The position numbers were made by a program, and so were the translations under genes. The notes beneath the pieces are model-generated. The model saw only the letters and a list, made by a program, of their open reading frames with translations, searched no databases and had not been told where the DNA came from. A stretch of DNA of 64,000 nucleotides, taken from Formicarius rufipectus. Taxonomy: Eukaryota; Chordata; Aves; Passeriformes; Formicariidae. This document shows positions 1 to 11,145 of this stretch, in pieces; the first letter of the stretch is position 1, and each line of letters opens with the position of its first letter. Location of the stretch: the NCBI GenBank assembly GCA_013399695.1, contig VXAU01001356.1:422356-486355 (forward strand), written 5' to 3'.

Positions 1-403
1 TGAGATGACTTGTAATCAATATGAACATGTTCTTCCATCACTGGAGCTTAAGAATTCAATGTATGTCTTCTATTGCTTTAACTTCAAACCTGGTAGTACT
101 AAGGAAGAACGCCTGAAACAGAATTTAATAGTAGGCAGATTTTCTTATGAGATTAAATTCTGTGTATGTGTATTGTCTTTAAGGCCTCTGCCAACACAAA
201 CCACTCTGTGATCCCATGATTGTGAAAAAAATCCCCCAGTAAAATTAATGAAAAACAAACAATAGCAACAACAACTAAAAAACTAAAGAAAGAAAAACAA
301 ACAAAATTTTTTTAAAAATACAACATAAAATTAACCGTCCCTGTCAGTTTATGTCCTCTCTCCTCCTTTCCCTGAGCTGCTGATCATGGGCACTGTGGTT
401 TTT
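1..403. other. A+T-rich intergenic DNA, no gene seen
   Basis: No feature is supported here. An A/C-rich stretch (about 255-325) resembles the simple A/C tracts found elsewhere in the window. The short open frames have no protein-like character. Confidence 0.6.
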
Positions 404-488
404 TGAAAGGTGTCCCTGTCCACAGCAGGGAGGGTTGGAGCTACATGGTCCTGAAGGTCCCTTTGAACCAAAACCATTCTATGATTCT
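404..488 (+). mobile_element. CR1 LINE, 3' end fragment
   Basis: The sequence reads in sense like the conserved CR1 3' UTR: a 'ggtccctttgaacc' block followed by 'aaaccattctatgattct', the tail repeat typical of bird CR1. Only about 85 bases remain, so this is a strongly 5'-truncated insertion, the usual fate of CR1 copies. No coding part is left. Confidence 0.8.
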
Positions 489-1224
489 TCAAATATAACA
501 TCTAAAATATTCCTTTTGTCAGTTTGGGTCAGTTGTCACAGGGATATCCCCTCCAAATCTGTTGCCCAACCCCCAGACTAAATGTTTTTGAGGAAAGCAG
601 CTGTTTGCAGAAAAAGCCTTGATGCTTGCAGAGATTTAAATCTTTATCTTTCCTCAAGCTTTATTTATAATTCTCTCTTAATGAAGATTTGTGAAATGAG
701 CCATTTCAGTAGATTGCAGGTGGATGTGCATCTTTCGATAGCCATTGCAAAGGTTGAAATCAAGTGGGGTAAATAGGTATGTCCTTATCAAGTAACAAAT
801 AAATAAATATTGGGCCTTGAATAATATACACAAACTGTATGCTGAATGTGACCCAGATATAGGAATTTTAGCCCTGGATAGTCCAAGTTAAACTGTTGCC
901 TGAAAAAATCACAAAGTTGAAATCAGTTCAGGTGCTTTTAGTGCCAAGGTGGCTATAGAACATCTAGGTTGTTCCCAGAATCTACCTAATTTCAGCTTAT
1001 GCTCTGTACTTTGAGTCAATTCTGAGTTCAATTCAAAGGGACAGGACTGCTTTATGGAAAGCAACCTGTTCTTGTTTTGCTCCATGAAGCTTAAGGAAAT
1101 TAGTCCACAGCCTCCATTTCTTAGCAAGTATGGTATTCGAAAATATCTTGGCTTCAAGAAAGCTGACTGGAAAGTCAAAGAAGCCTTGGGAAAGTATACT
1201 GGGGGGATCCCAGAACTGATAAAA
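489..1224. other. Unique A+T-rich DNA, no gene seen
   Basis: Open frames on both strands near 909-1245 overlap one another and show no recognisable domain. No repeat family is recognised. Confidence 0.5.
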
Positions 1225-1660
1225 CTCAACCAAGTTTGCTGACATCTGCTGCCTCAGATATCTCCGAAGCTGCCTGCAGCTAACAAGATTTGTAGACTTC
1301 CGTGTACTCCTCCTAAGCCAAAAGAACTTTCACGTATAAAGTGCCCGTTTCTTCTGACCTCGCATTCCTGAGTGCCCTCCATAGCAACCATAATGTAATC
1401 TCCTAGTTGTAATATCTTCTCCCATATTTAGCATAAAACCAGCCCCTGAGATGAATATTTACTTCTTGAAACTATATATTGTATCTTGTACTTTCAATAA
1501 ACATTCCTGTTTGCCCCCGACAAATGGGGACCATGCCCAACCAAGCAAGCTGTTTTAGACACTGGACTATCAGACTCTCTAGAATAGTGTCTCTAAGTCT
1601 GTCACTATCCACAGGAATGAACTTAGGTTTTAATGGGACACCCAAAATAATAATAATAAA
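1225..1660 (+). mobile_element. Probable ERV LTR remnant (plus strand)
   Basis: A stretch richer in C and T than its surroundings carries an LTR-like promoter and polyadenylation layout. A CATAAAA box lies near 1432, and an AATAAA signal at 1496-1501 is followed by a C-rich, U5-like segment ('ttgcccccga'). The U5-like part runs to about 1640, ending near 'gggaca'. No target-site duplication was found and both boundaries are estimates, so it may be an old solo LTR with worn ends. Confidence 0.4.
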
Positions 1661-2003
1661 TAAAGTATAACTCATTTGTTAAGGGCTTCCTTTAGTATAG
1701 GAATTCCTGTCATCTAGTACCTATTTTTATTGGACTGCTTATATGTGTTGCATTTAAGTATTGATAAAATGGCTTAATGGGGAAAAAACCAAAATGTAGT
1801 TTACTTCCCTTCCACACTACTTTTAAGGGGTCAAAGAACACATTTTCTAAAGCATTTGGATGTTGAGGATGTTATCAAGAGAAATATATATCATATCCAA
1901 TTTAATGTCTTGTTAGACCTCATTGACTGCAGTAACATCCTTTAATAAACTTGTTCTGAAAATATTGCATATATATATATGTGCACACACACTCCTGATA
2001 AGT

Positions 2004-2572
2004 TGTCACAGTCAGCTCAGACACATGATAAAACATCCAAAGAAAATCAAGCATAAAGTCCATAAATAAATCCCACAGAGATCTCTTTACTCATAAGTAG
2101 ATTGATCAATCTATTGAATCTTATAATCCCAGATACAGAGAAAAAGGAGAAATACCTTCATTCTTCACACAGCTCCTTTTCCCTCCAGCTTCTAAGCATA
2201 CGTGCCTTCACAGTGCACCCACACCCTTGGTGCATACATGCCCCCACGCCATTGGTACTTGTTACTTATATACAATCACTAATTGGCCATAATTCTAACC
2301 TTCTTCATCTGTGCAACTTCCCTGCAGCTCTCTCAACTCCTGCAAGTTATTTACAGTTCTCTAACTTAGAAATGTATCTTCCCGGGCACACAATTATCTC
2401 ATCAAGGCCAAGTTCTCACAGGGCTATGAGATTTGCAGATCTGCTGCAGTTTCCAAGACTGCAGTTCCCAAGAATAAGTACTTTTAATTTACAAAGAAGA
2501 CTGCAAATGAAATCTGTTATAGTTAGAAACTATGATAGATCTTCTAATACTGTAAAACTGATGTAGGTAACA
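2004..2572 (-). mobile_element. Possible ERV LTR remnant (minus strand)
   Basis: Read on the minus strand, a TATATAAG-like box (plus 2265-2272) sits in a moderately C-rich block. The plus-strand left end begins TGTCACAG, which would be a CA-type LTR end on the minus strand. The 154-residue plus-strand frame (2102-2566) has no domain and is probably accidental. No target-site duplication was found. Confidence 0.25.
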
Positions 2573-4279
2573 GTTTCCAATGCCTTCAAATTTTGGTTCT
2601 AGCAGATATTTTGTCCTCAATTTGTTATGTTTATGTACAACAAAAAATAATTTAAGTTTCTTGTAATTTTCAAAGGACTCAAATAATATGGAAACTATTG
2701 TAATTACTTTCCCTTTAAATTTTCATTGTATTATTTGAAAAATGAACAGTTATATTCATCAGAAGTAACAATAAAGACTGATGAAACTGAAGGCTCACTG
2801 GAAATGTTTGTTGCTTTGTGGCAATTATCCTATCTTCCATTAAGAATAGTTAATTGTTTATAACAGTAGAGTTGCTCTCTACTAGACTTTTATCTTTCAG
2901 TGAAGTGAGGTTTGAAATTGTATGAACATTTAAAGGAGATACATTATTACTGAAAGGCAAGTAAAGTATCAATTTCAAATTCTACAGCTACAAGAAAGAA
3001 TCAACATGTTTTAGATATAGACAAGTTACCTGAATTTTAAAGGAATGAAAAGTAAAATACTGATAGAATTAAAAGAAATTATTACATAAAGCAAACATAT
3101 CTTGTATGGTTCTCTATCGAGCAAGCAGAGCTTCTTGGTAGGGCACTGCTGCTTCATAGGTTGCCACGTGTTCCAATACCACTCCTGACCCTCACTGAAG
3201 CTCTAAAAATTGCATTAAAAATAGTCTCCTTTTTTGAGTTAATATTTAGGGATATTAATTATTTTTTATTTTTCTTAGTGATTTCTCAATAAATGACCTC
3301 AAACTTAATACTAGTTTTCGGCACTTCAGAATCTCAACTTTAAAAAAAAAAAAGAAAATCAACATACCAAAGCAAATCCCAAACCCAACCCAAAACAACA
3401 CAACCTTTCCCCAACACAGAGGTTTGTAGAAATATCCCCCTGTAGCTACATGGTGTATACCTTCCAATGTTTATTTTTTAAACTTATTCTATTATACTTT
3501 ATCAATCCAAACAGAGGATGATCCAGTGTTACATCACAAAGGTAACCATTTCAGTCTTCATAGCTCCAATCATATTTTTCAACTAGCATTTAAAACCAGT
3601 GTTAAAACAGTACCGACATTAAAAGCATATTCTTGGATTTTTCTCTGGATTCCAATACTGTTGTTTCAATGTCCATTGTATCATTGTCGTTTTGTCTCCC
3701 TCTTTTGGTATTTTTATTGCTTCTCTTTGTTACTCACACAGATATATATGCTCGGATGAAAGTATTATTCACCTGAGTTTCCCCATGTGTCCTATTTATA
3801 TTCTGGTACAGAATATAAATATGTGTGCATTTATTCTGGAGTTATAATATATTTGGACAATTCATATTTTTATTCATGTATAATGCTTCTCTTTTCATGA
3901 TCCAATTTCATAAAGAAGACTAAAGCTGTTTTTTAACAATCTCACAAAATTGTACTGGTAATTTGATGCCAAATCAAAAAGGTCTAGTCTAATGTGGTAG
4001 TTTATAAGGTGGTCCAAGAGGATACATTCTCAAAACAAATGAATTAAATATTTTAAATTATTATTAACATAGAAGAATATACATGTATAATAAATATTTG
4101 TCACTAACCATATCATTGTTACAGAGTTTCTAGCAAAGTTGAGAGTCTAACATTTAATTTAATAACATGAAGTCTTGATTAGACTTTAAATTACACTAAC
4201 ATAATTAGACTTTTTCTTTTTTTCCCATCTAAATCAGAGGACAAATTTAACTGCAATGAAAATTATTCATGCAGTTTGG
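2573..4279. other. Unique A+T-rich DNA
   Basis: No gene, RNA or recognised repeat. It contains an A-run near 3340-3352 and many short T/A runs. The frame at 3526-3759 has no recognisable domain. Confidence 0.5.
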
Positions 4280-4376
4280 TAAAAAAAACCAACTAAACAA
4301 ACAAAAAAAAAAACACCCAAAAAACAACAGCAAACAAACCAAACTAAACCAACAAAAACCAACCAACTAAACAAAA
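4280..4376 (+). repeat. A/C-only low-complexity tract
   Basis: About 95 bases made of A and C with hardly any G or T (units such as AAACAAAC and CCAAC). Similar tracts occur near 9.1-9.37 kb and, on the other strand, near 36.4, 37.6 and 38.5 kb. Confidence 0.8.
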
Positions 4377-4445
4377 GTGCTCTAGTTAAACATTTCATTG
4401 TAAAATTTCTCAACCACTAACCCCTCAAATTTTATATAGACTTGG

Positions 4446-5061
4446 TGTCCTGATTTCAGCTGAGATAATTTTCTTCTGAGTACTGGTACAGTGATGTGGT
4501 TTTAAATTTAGTAGAAGAATAATGTTGATGACACAATGATGTTTTAGCTGAGTAGTGTTTATGGTAAGTCAGGGACTTTTCAGGTTTCCATGCTCTGCCA
4601 CTGAGGAGGTGCACAAGTAATTGGGAAGGAGCACGACCAGGACAGTTGACCCAAATTGACCAAAGGAATATTCCATACCATAGAATGTCATGTTCAGTAT
4701 ACAAACTGGGAGGAGCTGGCCAGGAGAGGAATTAGCTCAGGGTTGAGCTAGAAATCGGTCAGTGGGCAATAAACAATTGTGTTGTGTATCACTTGTCTTT
4801 TCTCAGTGTTTTATTTATGTCTATTTTAAGTTATCTCCTATTTCATTATAATTTTATTATTATTATTACCATTATCTTATTATAATTTTAATTATGCTAT
4901 TTCTATTATGAAACTGTTTACTATCAACCCAAAAGTTTTCCTTTCTTTCTGATTCACCTCCCTGTTTCAGGGCTGGAGCTGAGGGGAAGGTGGGGTGAGG
5001 GTGGGCAGTGAGTGAGTGGCTGCAGGTGTACTTAGTTGCCAGATGGGGTTAAATCATGACA
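4446..5061 (+). mobile_element. Solo LTR of a songbird-type endogenous retrovirus
   Basis: The element opens TGTCCTGATTTCAGC and closes 'aaatcatgaca', giving the TG...CA ends of an LTR. It carries the blocks expected for this common passerine family: 'ggtttccatgctctgcc', 'ttgaccaaaggaatattcc', a TATA-like 'agtatacaaactggg', a T-rich R region and a G-rich U5 ('agtgagtggctgca'). It is flanked by CTTGG (4441-4445) and CCTGG (5062-5066), a 5-bp target-site duplication with one mismatch. There is no internal retroviral sequence, so the provirus was reduced to one LTR by recombination. Same family as 38051-38689. Confidence 0.85.
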
Positions 5062-5066
5062 CCTGG

Positions 5067-5849
5067 GTATATTTTTTGTACTTAAGTAGGCTCTACCAGT
5101 GAAATAAAAGTGGACTTTGACAGAATGATACCATTTTTAAATCTGTGAAATAGGTAAAATAGAAAGAGTGAGACACTTAGAAAGTCATTTGCATGTAGAT
5201 CTAAAAAAAAAAATATTTGATCTCTGCTTCCTCTCATTTAACCAATTACATATGGGGAAATACATGAGTGTTCTTCAGCTGCTAGTGTCAGAAATTGTTA
5301 AGAAGGTAGAGTCACCACAAAATTGTTTCATTTTTTCACTTATGAATCAATAAGATTACTTTATTCAAATCTCTATTAATGAGTCTCAGGGTCTTGTATT
5401 TCATTCTTAACAAGGGAAGTCAGGATGTAATTGGTAAGCATTAAAGTACAACTTTTTGTTCCTAGAACATCCGCCTGGATTCTGAAGCTAATAGTTACAT
5501 AGAGATTTACAGTATTTGTGAATACTATGGAGGTTTATGTAGAAGGACATAGGTGACGATGCTTGCTTTGGTTTTGGGTTTGGATTTTGTTTTGGTTTTA
5601 GGTTTTGTTTTTGTTTAGCATGACCATACATTGTTATGACTATATGTGTAGCAGGAAACAAAAACATCTTCATACAAAGCATACCAAGAAATGCTGCCAT
5701 GGCAGTGGCATGATAAAGTGTTCTCTGCCATGGGAGCTTTTCAAGACCTGCTGGCACAAAGCCCTGAACAAGGCTCAGACCTGTCCCCATTTTGAGATGG
5801 AGATTGGAATGGGCACTTCTTGAGGCCACTTCCAAGGTGCACGTGACAG
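5067..5849. other. Unique DNA with a GTTTTG-rich patch
   Basis: No gene is recognised. A G/T-only patch occurs near 5570-5620. The minus-strand frame at 5488-5937 is a low-complexity translation of this patch and is not supported as a gene. Confidence 0.5.
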
Positions 5850-6125
5850 GGATTGACTGTGGGGACCGGCTCCTCACTGCCTCTCTGGACCAGGGCTGGT
5901 GGAAGAAACCCTGTGATGATGGTAACAGACCACACACATGGGTCCACTGATTTTGGGTGATGAAAAACCTTTTATTACAGTAACCCGGGGCTTATACAGA
6001 CTTCAGTGGGTGAGATCAGGAGGGGGGAGGGTGGCTACGGACAAGAAGGAGGACCTCCAAGTCCATCATCCTCACCTCACTTTGAAAGATTTATGGAGTA
6101 AATCTTCCTGAAAAACATTTCCGGA
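5850..6125 (-). mobile_element. Probable ERV LTR fragment (minus strand)
   Basis: Reading the minus strand, a CTGTATAAGCCCCGGG promoter-like block is followed within about 20 bases by AATAAAAGG. A segment ending near the 'gtgtgtggtctgttacc' block comes next. TATA followed closely by a poly(A) signal is typical of a compact retroviral R region. The ends are uncertain and no target-site duplication was found. Confidence 0.4.
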
Positions 6126-6885
6126 CACATGATGACAATAAGGTGGTTGAGAGAGAGCTAAACGAGATTCACTGAGGTAAAATTCAGCCTCAATAGATCC
6201 TTATTAATTATAAAACTCTCACTTCCCAAGTTATTGTTCCATACTTAAATTTGGGACTTTTTTATCCATCAGCTATCATGTCTGTTATCTCCTTGTGCTT
6301 CATTTCTGTCAAGACCAAGCAAGAGAAAGATGCTATATAAACATGAGTCTATGTTGCTATAAATATTTTCCTTTAAATACCCCAACATGACTAACACAAC
6401 TGCTACAGCAAGTTCAGTTATGATCTGAGGATGGAATCTCCATGCCTATTATAGAGAGCTCTGAGGGATTTAAAGATACACTTTGAAACTCTACTCAGGA
6501 TACTTCATTACGGTAAATTAGCCAATAGACGTCTCTAATAGACGTTTGCTAAAAGTCATCCAAATTTATAAAAATGTCCCAAATTTCATTCTCCTAAATG
6601 GCTAACATTTTTTGACTCTGTTACTGAAAAAAAAAACCAAAAATACACAAAACCCAAAATCTACACTGAAGAACAGCACAGGAAATGAGACTTAAAAACA
6701 GCTAACATTAACAATTATTATTCCTAACTAAAATACATGAAATTGATACATAAAATTTACATGTGGAACCGTTCAGCAATGTTAATTTCTCAGGTATTTT
6801 CTATTTTTGTTCCTCTAGTACAGATCTTCTAAACATACACATTCTTGTTGAATTTTCCACAGCTGGAACTTGATGTAAAGAAGCT
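6126..6885. other. Unique A+T-rich DNA downstream of the candidate exon
   Basis: If 6886-7134 is a real 3'-terminal exon, this stretch would hold its 3' UTR. No clear AATAAA was seen on the minus strand between 6200 and 6886; the nearest lies in the LTR-like piece near 5964. A small direct repeat of 'aatagacgt' occurs near 6524-6545. Confidence 0.4.
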
Positions 6886-7134
6886 TCATATTTTCCCAAA
6901 GATATCACTTTTGTTAAAGTATCTGAGTATATCTTCTGATTCTTTGACCACACTGGAAAATTTTGCTTTATCAGCAAGACTACTGCTGAATGTCAGCACA
7001 CCCGCAGCTGTCTCTTCTTCCTCATCTGATTTGCACTTGCCAGCAATACAGCTTCTAGTTTGCTTCCTGCTGTTTTTCCTCATGTTTCCAAAGCTTTTTT
7101 CTAGTTCTTTTAGACTAGAGTCTGTGCTCTCCAT
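6886..7134 (-). CDS. Candidate orphan 3'-terminal coding exon (unrecognised protein)
   Basis: On the minus strand an 82-codon open segment starts at ATG (7134-7132) and ends at a TGA (6888-6886). The bases just before it form a near-perfect splice acceptor: branch-like TGCTGAC (plus 7165-7171), a T-run, then GTCAG ending at 7135. The peptide is hydrophilic and non-repetitive, with a basic patch (RKNSRKQTR), an acidic cluster (KSDEEEE) and an ending like LRYFNKSDIFGKI. That composition is unlike the random frames nearby. I do not recognise the family. No good splice donor lies inside, so a last exon fits best. Alternatives are a chance frame or a decayed exon. The overlapping plus-strand frame is a shadow. 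Confidence 0.3.
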   Translation of the reverse strand: MESTDSSLKELEKSFGNMRKNSRKQTRSCIAGKCKSDEEEETAAGVLTFSSSLADKAKFSSVVKESEDILRYFNKSDIFGKI

Positions 7135-8698
7135 CTGACAAAAAAGCATTTTTTGACATGAAAAGTCAGCATTTATCTATAGAGCAAACTATTTCCAGTT
7201 TTAAACATGGAGCTACACTCTATGGATTCAGGTTCCTCTGAATGGTAACTTCCAGAAAATACAATTCTTTTAAGGAATTGGTCCCTCAGCATAACACACA
7301 ATTATTCAAATTACTCTGTGCTTGGAATCTCTGAGGCATTCATTATCTCACAAAATATAATTTGTAAATGCAAGTAAGACATGGAGATTTTTAGGGAAAA
7401 AAAATAAACAGGTTTCCTAATGAATATGTTTCACTGTAGAAATCACAGAATCACTGCATCATCAATACATCAGCCTAGCACCACAATCACCCTTGAGCCA
7501 TATCTACAAAAAATTTTCTTTGACATAAATTAGATTACAGAAATTATTGTCTCCTACTATACAAAATGTTTTACTCAAAACTCAATTTCAAAAGTCATGA
7601 GATTCTATCAAACTATATAATTAAAAATCTATTGTTTATATAAAAATGTGATCCAGATGCACGATGATTCCCATGAGAGTTAAAAGACTCCAGGACTGTA
7701 GTTTAATTCCTAAATTTGTGATATTCTTGATTTAATGACTCCCATAGTGTAAACTACTGATACATAAAAAGTAGACTCTTAATTGCATTAAATCACTTTG
7801 TTCAAGTGAATCTGAATTCTTTTAGTATATAGATGAGGACATAGATATACATATATTTACACATGGAGAGATTGCCTCAGAGTGAAATTAAAAAATCTTA
7901 ATTAAATATTCAGATTTTTGTTTGAATTTGGCTCTCATCATATAGGTCCATCACAGGAATGAAGAGAGGGAATAGCAGCATAACAAGAAAACAGGAGTAT
8001 CTCCCTTGTATGACCAAAATTAGAATATTGTAATGAACAAAGTAACCATATTGGTTAGGAACCTTCTAATAAGCCAGGAAGGTTTTAATTGTGGAGAAAT
8101 TGTGTTGGAGGATAATACTGACAATTTAAATTGTTAAGCAGAAATATCTGAGCTGTGTGGTTCACACAGATAACACTAGTTCTTTACAGTGTTTGCCATA
8201 AATTATGTTCCTTTAACCCAAGTAGTTTCATTATACTCACTGTATAATTAAATTATAACACTAGTATTAGTAGTCAAATTTGCATAATGCAAAGAAAAGT
8301 AGTTTCATTCAAAAAATGTTAAATGGAATTTTCAAAATTAATATTTATAAAGTATTGTGAAGTAGATTTGATGCTGATTTTTAATTGTGCATTATTCTTA
8401 TGTAAATTGGTGTATTGAGCAGTTGGAGAAAAGAAACTCCACAGTGTACTATCAATGTCAGCATAAGACTGACAAAAACAGTGTGGGACACACTGACCCC
8501 TGCACTCCCACTGGATCAACATGAATTCACATATAGACATATTGATTTTATGTAGCAAGGTTTTAGTAGTGGAGTGCTGCCTTCTTAGAGAAAAGACAAA
8601 TGTTTACCCTCATGTGGGACAGGGCAAGTTTCATACACTTTTGATCTTGCTTTTATTTCATGTTATCCAGTTCTGGTATCAATTGGTGATAAATGTTT
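7135..8698. other. Unique A+T-rich DNA
   Basis: Possible intron upstream of the candidate exon. No further minus-strand exon with acceptor and donor signals was recognised, and no repeat family was identified. Confidence 0.4.
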
Positions 8699-9013
8699 TT
8701 ACCCCCAGTCTGGAAGGGAGTGCAAAGAAGTCAGGCACTCTGCAGTGGGGCCCAGTAACAAGACCAGAGGCAATGGGCACGGTTTAAAACACAGGAGATT
8801 CCCTCTGACCATCAGGAAGTGTTTCCCTTTACTGTGAGACTGGCACAGGTTTTCCAGCCAAGTTGTGTAGTCTTCCTCCCTTCTTGGAGATAGCAAAAAT
8901 CAGTCTAGATGTGTTTTCAACCTATTTATTGTAAGTGGCCCTGCACGAGCATGGATAATTGGACCAGATAGCCTCCAGAGGTCCTTTCTAACCCCAAACA
9001 ATCTGTGAATCTG
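8699..9013 (+). mobile_element. CR1 LINE, 3' UTR fragment
   Basis: Sense-strand CR1 3' region. It contains a block like 'ctctgcagtggggcccagtaacaag', then 'ccatcaggaagtgtttccctttactgtgag', and a tail where 'ggaccagatagcctccagaggtcctttctaacc' precedes 'aatctgtgaatctg' (each given here only as a landmark within the span). The copy is 5' truncated, with no open frame. Confidence 0.85.
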
Positions 9014-9116
9014 CATTAGTACTCAGTAAAACATAAACAAAAACCACCCCAAAATACTTAACTAATATGTATAGAGAAATCAAAATTAAAGGAAGATTAG
9101 ATATCTGAAAATGTAA

Positions 9117-9370
9117 AAACACCAAACCAAAACAAAACCAAAAACAAATTTAAAAAAACAAAAACAAAAACAAAACCAAACCAAACAAAACCAAAACANN
9201 NNNNNNNNNNNNNNNNNNNNNNNNNACAAGCAAAACAAACAAACAAACAAACAAAACCCCCAAAAAACCCAAAACAAAACAAAACAAAAAAAACCAACCA
9301 ACCAACCAACCAACAACAACAACAAAAACAAAAAACAAAAACCCCCAAAAACAAATAAACCAAACTTAAC
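9117..9370 (+). repeat. A/C-only simple tract with assembly gap
   Basis: Roughly 250 bases consist almost only of A and C: CAAAA, CCAAA, then CAAA repeats and an AACC run near 9292-9312. An N gap lies at 9199-9225. The minus-strand frames here, full of F, C, V and G, are artefacts of translating the repeat through Ns. Confidence 0.9.
9199..9225. other. Assembly gap (27 N)
   Basis: A run of 27 Ns inside the A/C tract; the true length of the tract is therefore unknown. Confidence 0.99.
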
Positions 9371-10744
9371 TACTGTGAGCTGGATAATGAAGGGGAAAGA
9401 AGGGAGTTTGAAAAGTTTAAAAACCTTTGAAAAACAGCACTTATCGACTACAAATTGTAATGGAGAAATCCACGGTTCCAATACTGCCAGGACTCTTTTT
9501 TGCATAATCCCCAAATGCCCACTCTTAATCAGAAAAGGTACTGATGAGCTAAATATATAGCCACTTTAAATGACAGATTGAAAATAAATGAGAAATCTTT
9601 CAATTGTAAAAGGTACATTGGAGCAAAATGATGGCACACAAAAAGAACACCAATGACCTATATAATCATATAGGGCTCAAACAAGGAAAAAGTAGTAATA
9701 TTATTCAACATTTTTATCACCAGAAAGTTTTCAGACACATCAGATTTTAAAAATTAACAGAATGAGAATTATTTTGCATGACATAATTAAAACTATGAAA
9801 TCTTGGCACAACAGCAAACAAATGCTTTTACTTGTAGAGGTTAATGAAAGGATTCAAAGATGCACTAAGGCAGTAGTCCCATCAGTTGCTATTAAACAGT
9901 TTATATATGAGCTTTATTTCATTCAGAGTTCACTTTGGAAAGACAGGAAACTCACAGTTTTCCATGTTTTTTTTTCCATATTAAAGCAGCACTGAAGCTG
10001 GTGACATGGATTCTTTTTGTATGAAACTACATTGAAAGACAGTCTAGGAGCACATCTAATGTGTTCTAAGGGTTAATGTTTATTCCATCCACAGGACCAG
10101 GTTAGAGTTAGGCCAGAAGAATCATTCTCCCTCACCAATCCAAAATAAGCACAATTTTGCCCTCTGCAGTAACAAATTCTCTGTAAGATGTTCACTGTGT
10201 TTTATTAATTTTTAATACAATATCCATGGTCTAGCTATGGATCAGCTCAAAAAGTGCTTAATCTGTGCTTTATCTTCATTTCCTCCCTCAAGTGTCTATT
10301 TGTACCATGACCTTTACACTCACTTGGCAGTGGAGTATTTCAGGATATTTACCTTGTCCTGAGCTGGTTCTAAGCATGTTTTAAACATGATAGCATTTCT
10401 GGCGGCAGTGACTATTGCTTGACTTATTGCAGTTTCAGTTTTCTTATTTGTCTCAGGGAGAAGAGTCTTAATTTGGAGTATTTTGCTGAATTAAATTTAT
10501 TGCCAATTCATGCAAACCTTGGAGTATTGTGGGGAAAAAAAAAAAAAAAAGAACTGAACTATTTCAAACCTTACCTTCCCATTCCTAGTTGACAGTCCTG
10601 TTTTTGCTGTGTAATACACACAGTTTCTCCCAATTGCCTCAGAAAGGTGACAGTCAGTGCAGAACTGTGAGGTCAGTGGGAAAAAAATAATTCTCCTGTT
10701 CCTTGCTTCTTTTCCTCCATTGCATCATGTTATTTATTCATTTT
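9371..10744. other. Unique A+T-rich DNA
   Basis: No gene or recognised repeat. A poly(A) run is present near 10533-10550. The 77-residue frame at 9762-9995 lacks any recognisable motif. Confidence 0.5.
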
Positions 10745-11145
10745 TCTCGGCTGCAGCACAGGTTACCTGGGGGCTGCAGTCCCTCAGGACAGTCCCTGTC
10801 CTGACATGGGTTGCTCACTGACTGTAGTTCATTGGAAGTGTCCCTGTCGCAGCTGGGCTTCCTTTAGTCCTGCAGAAGTATATCCTCTTAAATATGGTGC
10901 ATTCTTCCAATATAGCTTGTTTAGCTATGTCCAAAAAAATTACCTCTTCCATTTTTTCCTCTGCTACTTCCATTTATCATTCCATGTGTCCTCTGTGTCT
11001 GCAGTCTCTCATGACTGCCATTTTCCCTTAAACCTGACTGAGCCAGGGTGCCAAGAGCTTCCTTCAAGTTTTGGCTCATGGTGAGATGCTTACATCAGTG
11101 CTAGAGCTGGCTGAGGTGGACTGTGGGAGAAATACCTGTACTGAT
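10745..11145 (-). mobile_element. Possible antisense ERV LTR remnant
   Basis: A C/T-rich island in A+T-rich DNA. Blocks such as 'gggctgcagtccctcaggac' and 'cagctgggcttcctttagtc' resemble the antisense LTR family recognised at 40.2-41.25 kb and 41.9-42.69 kb. It is diverged, with no clear ends or target-site duplication, so the assignment is tentative. The 92-residue plus-strand frame here has no domain. Confidence 0.3.

Noticed and set aside
9086..9514. 142-codon minus-strand frame rich in F, G, V and C
   Set aside because: It is a translation of the A/C simple tract and 27 Ns.
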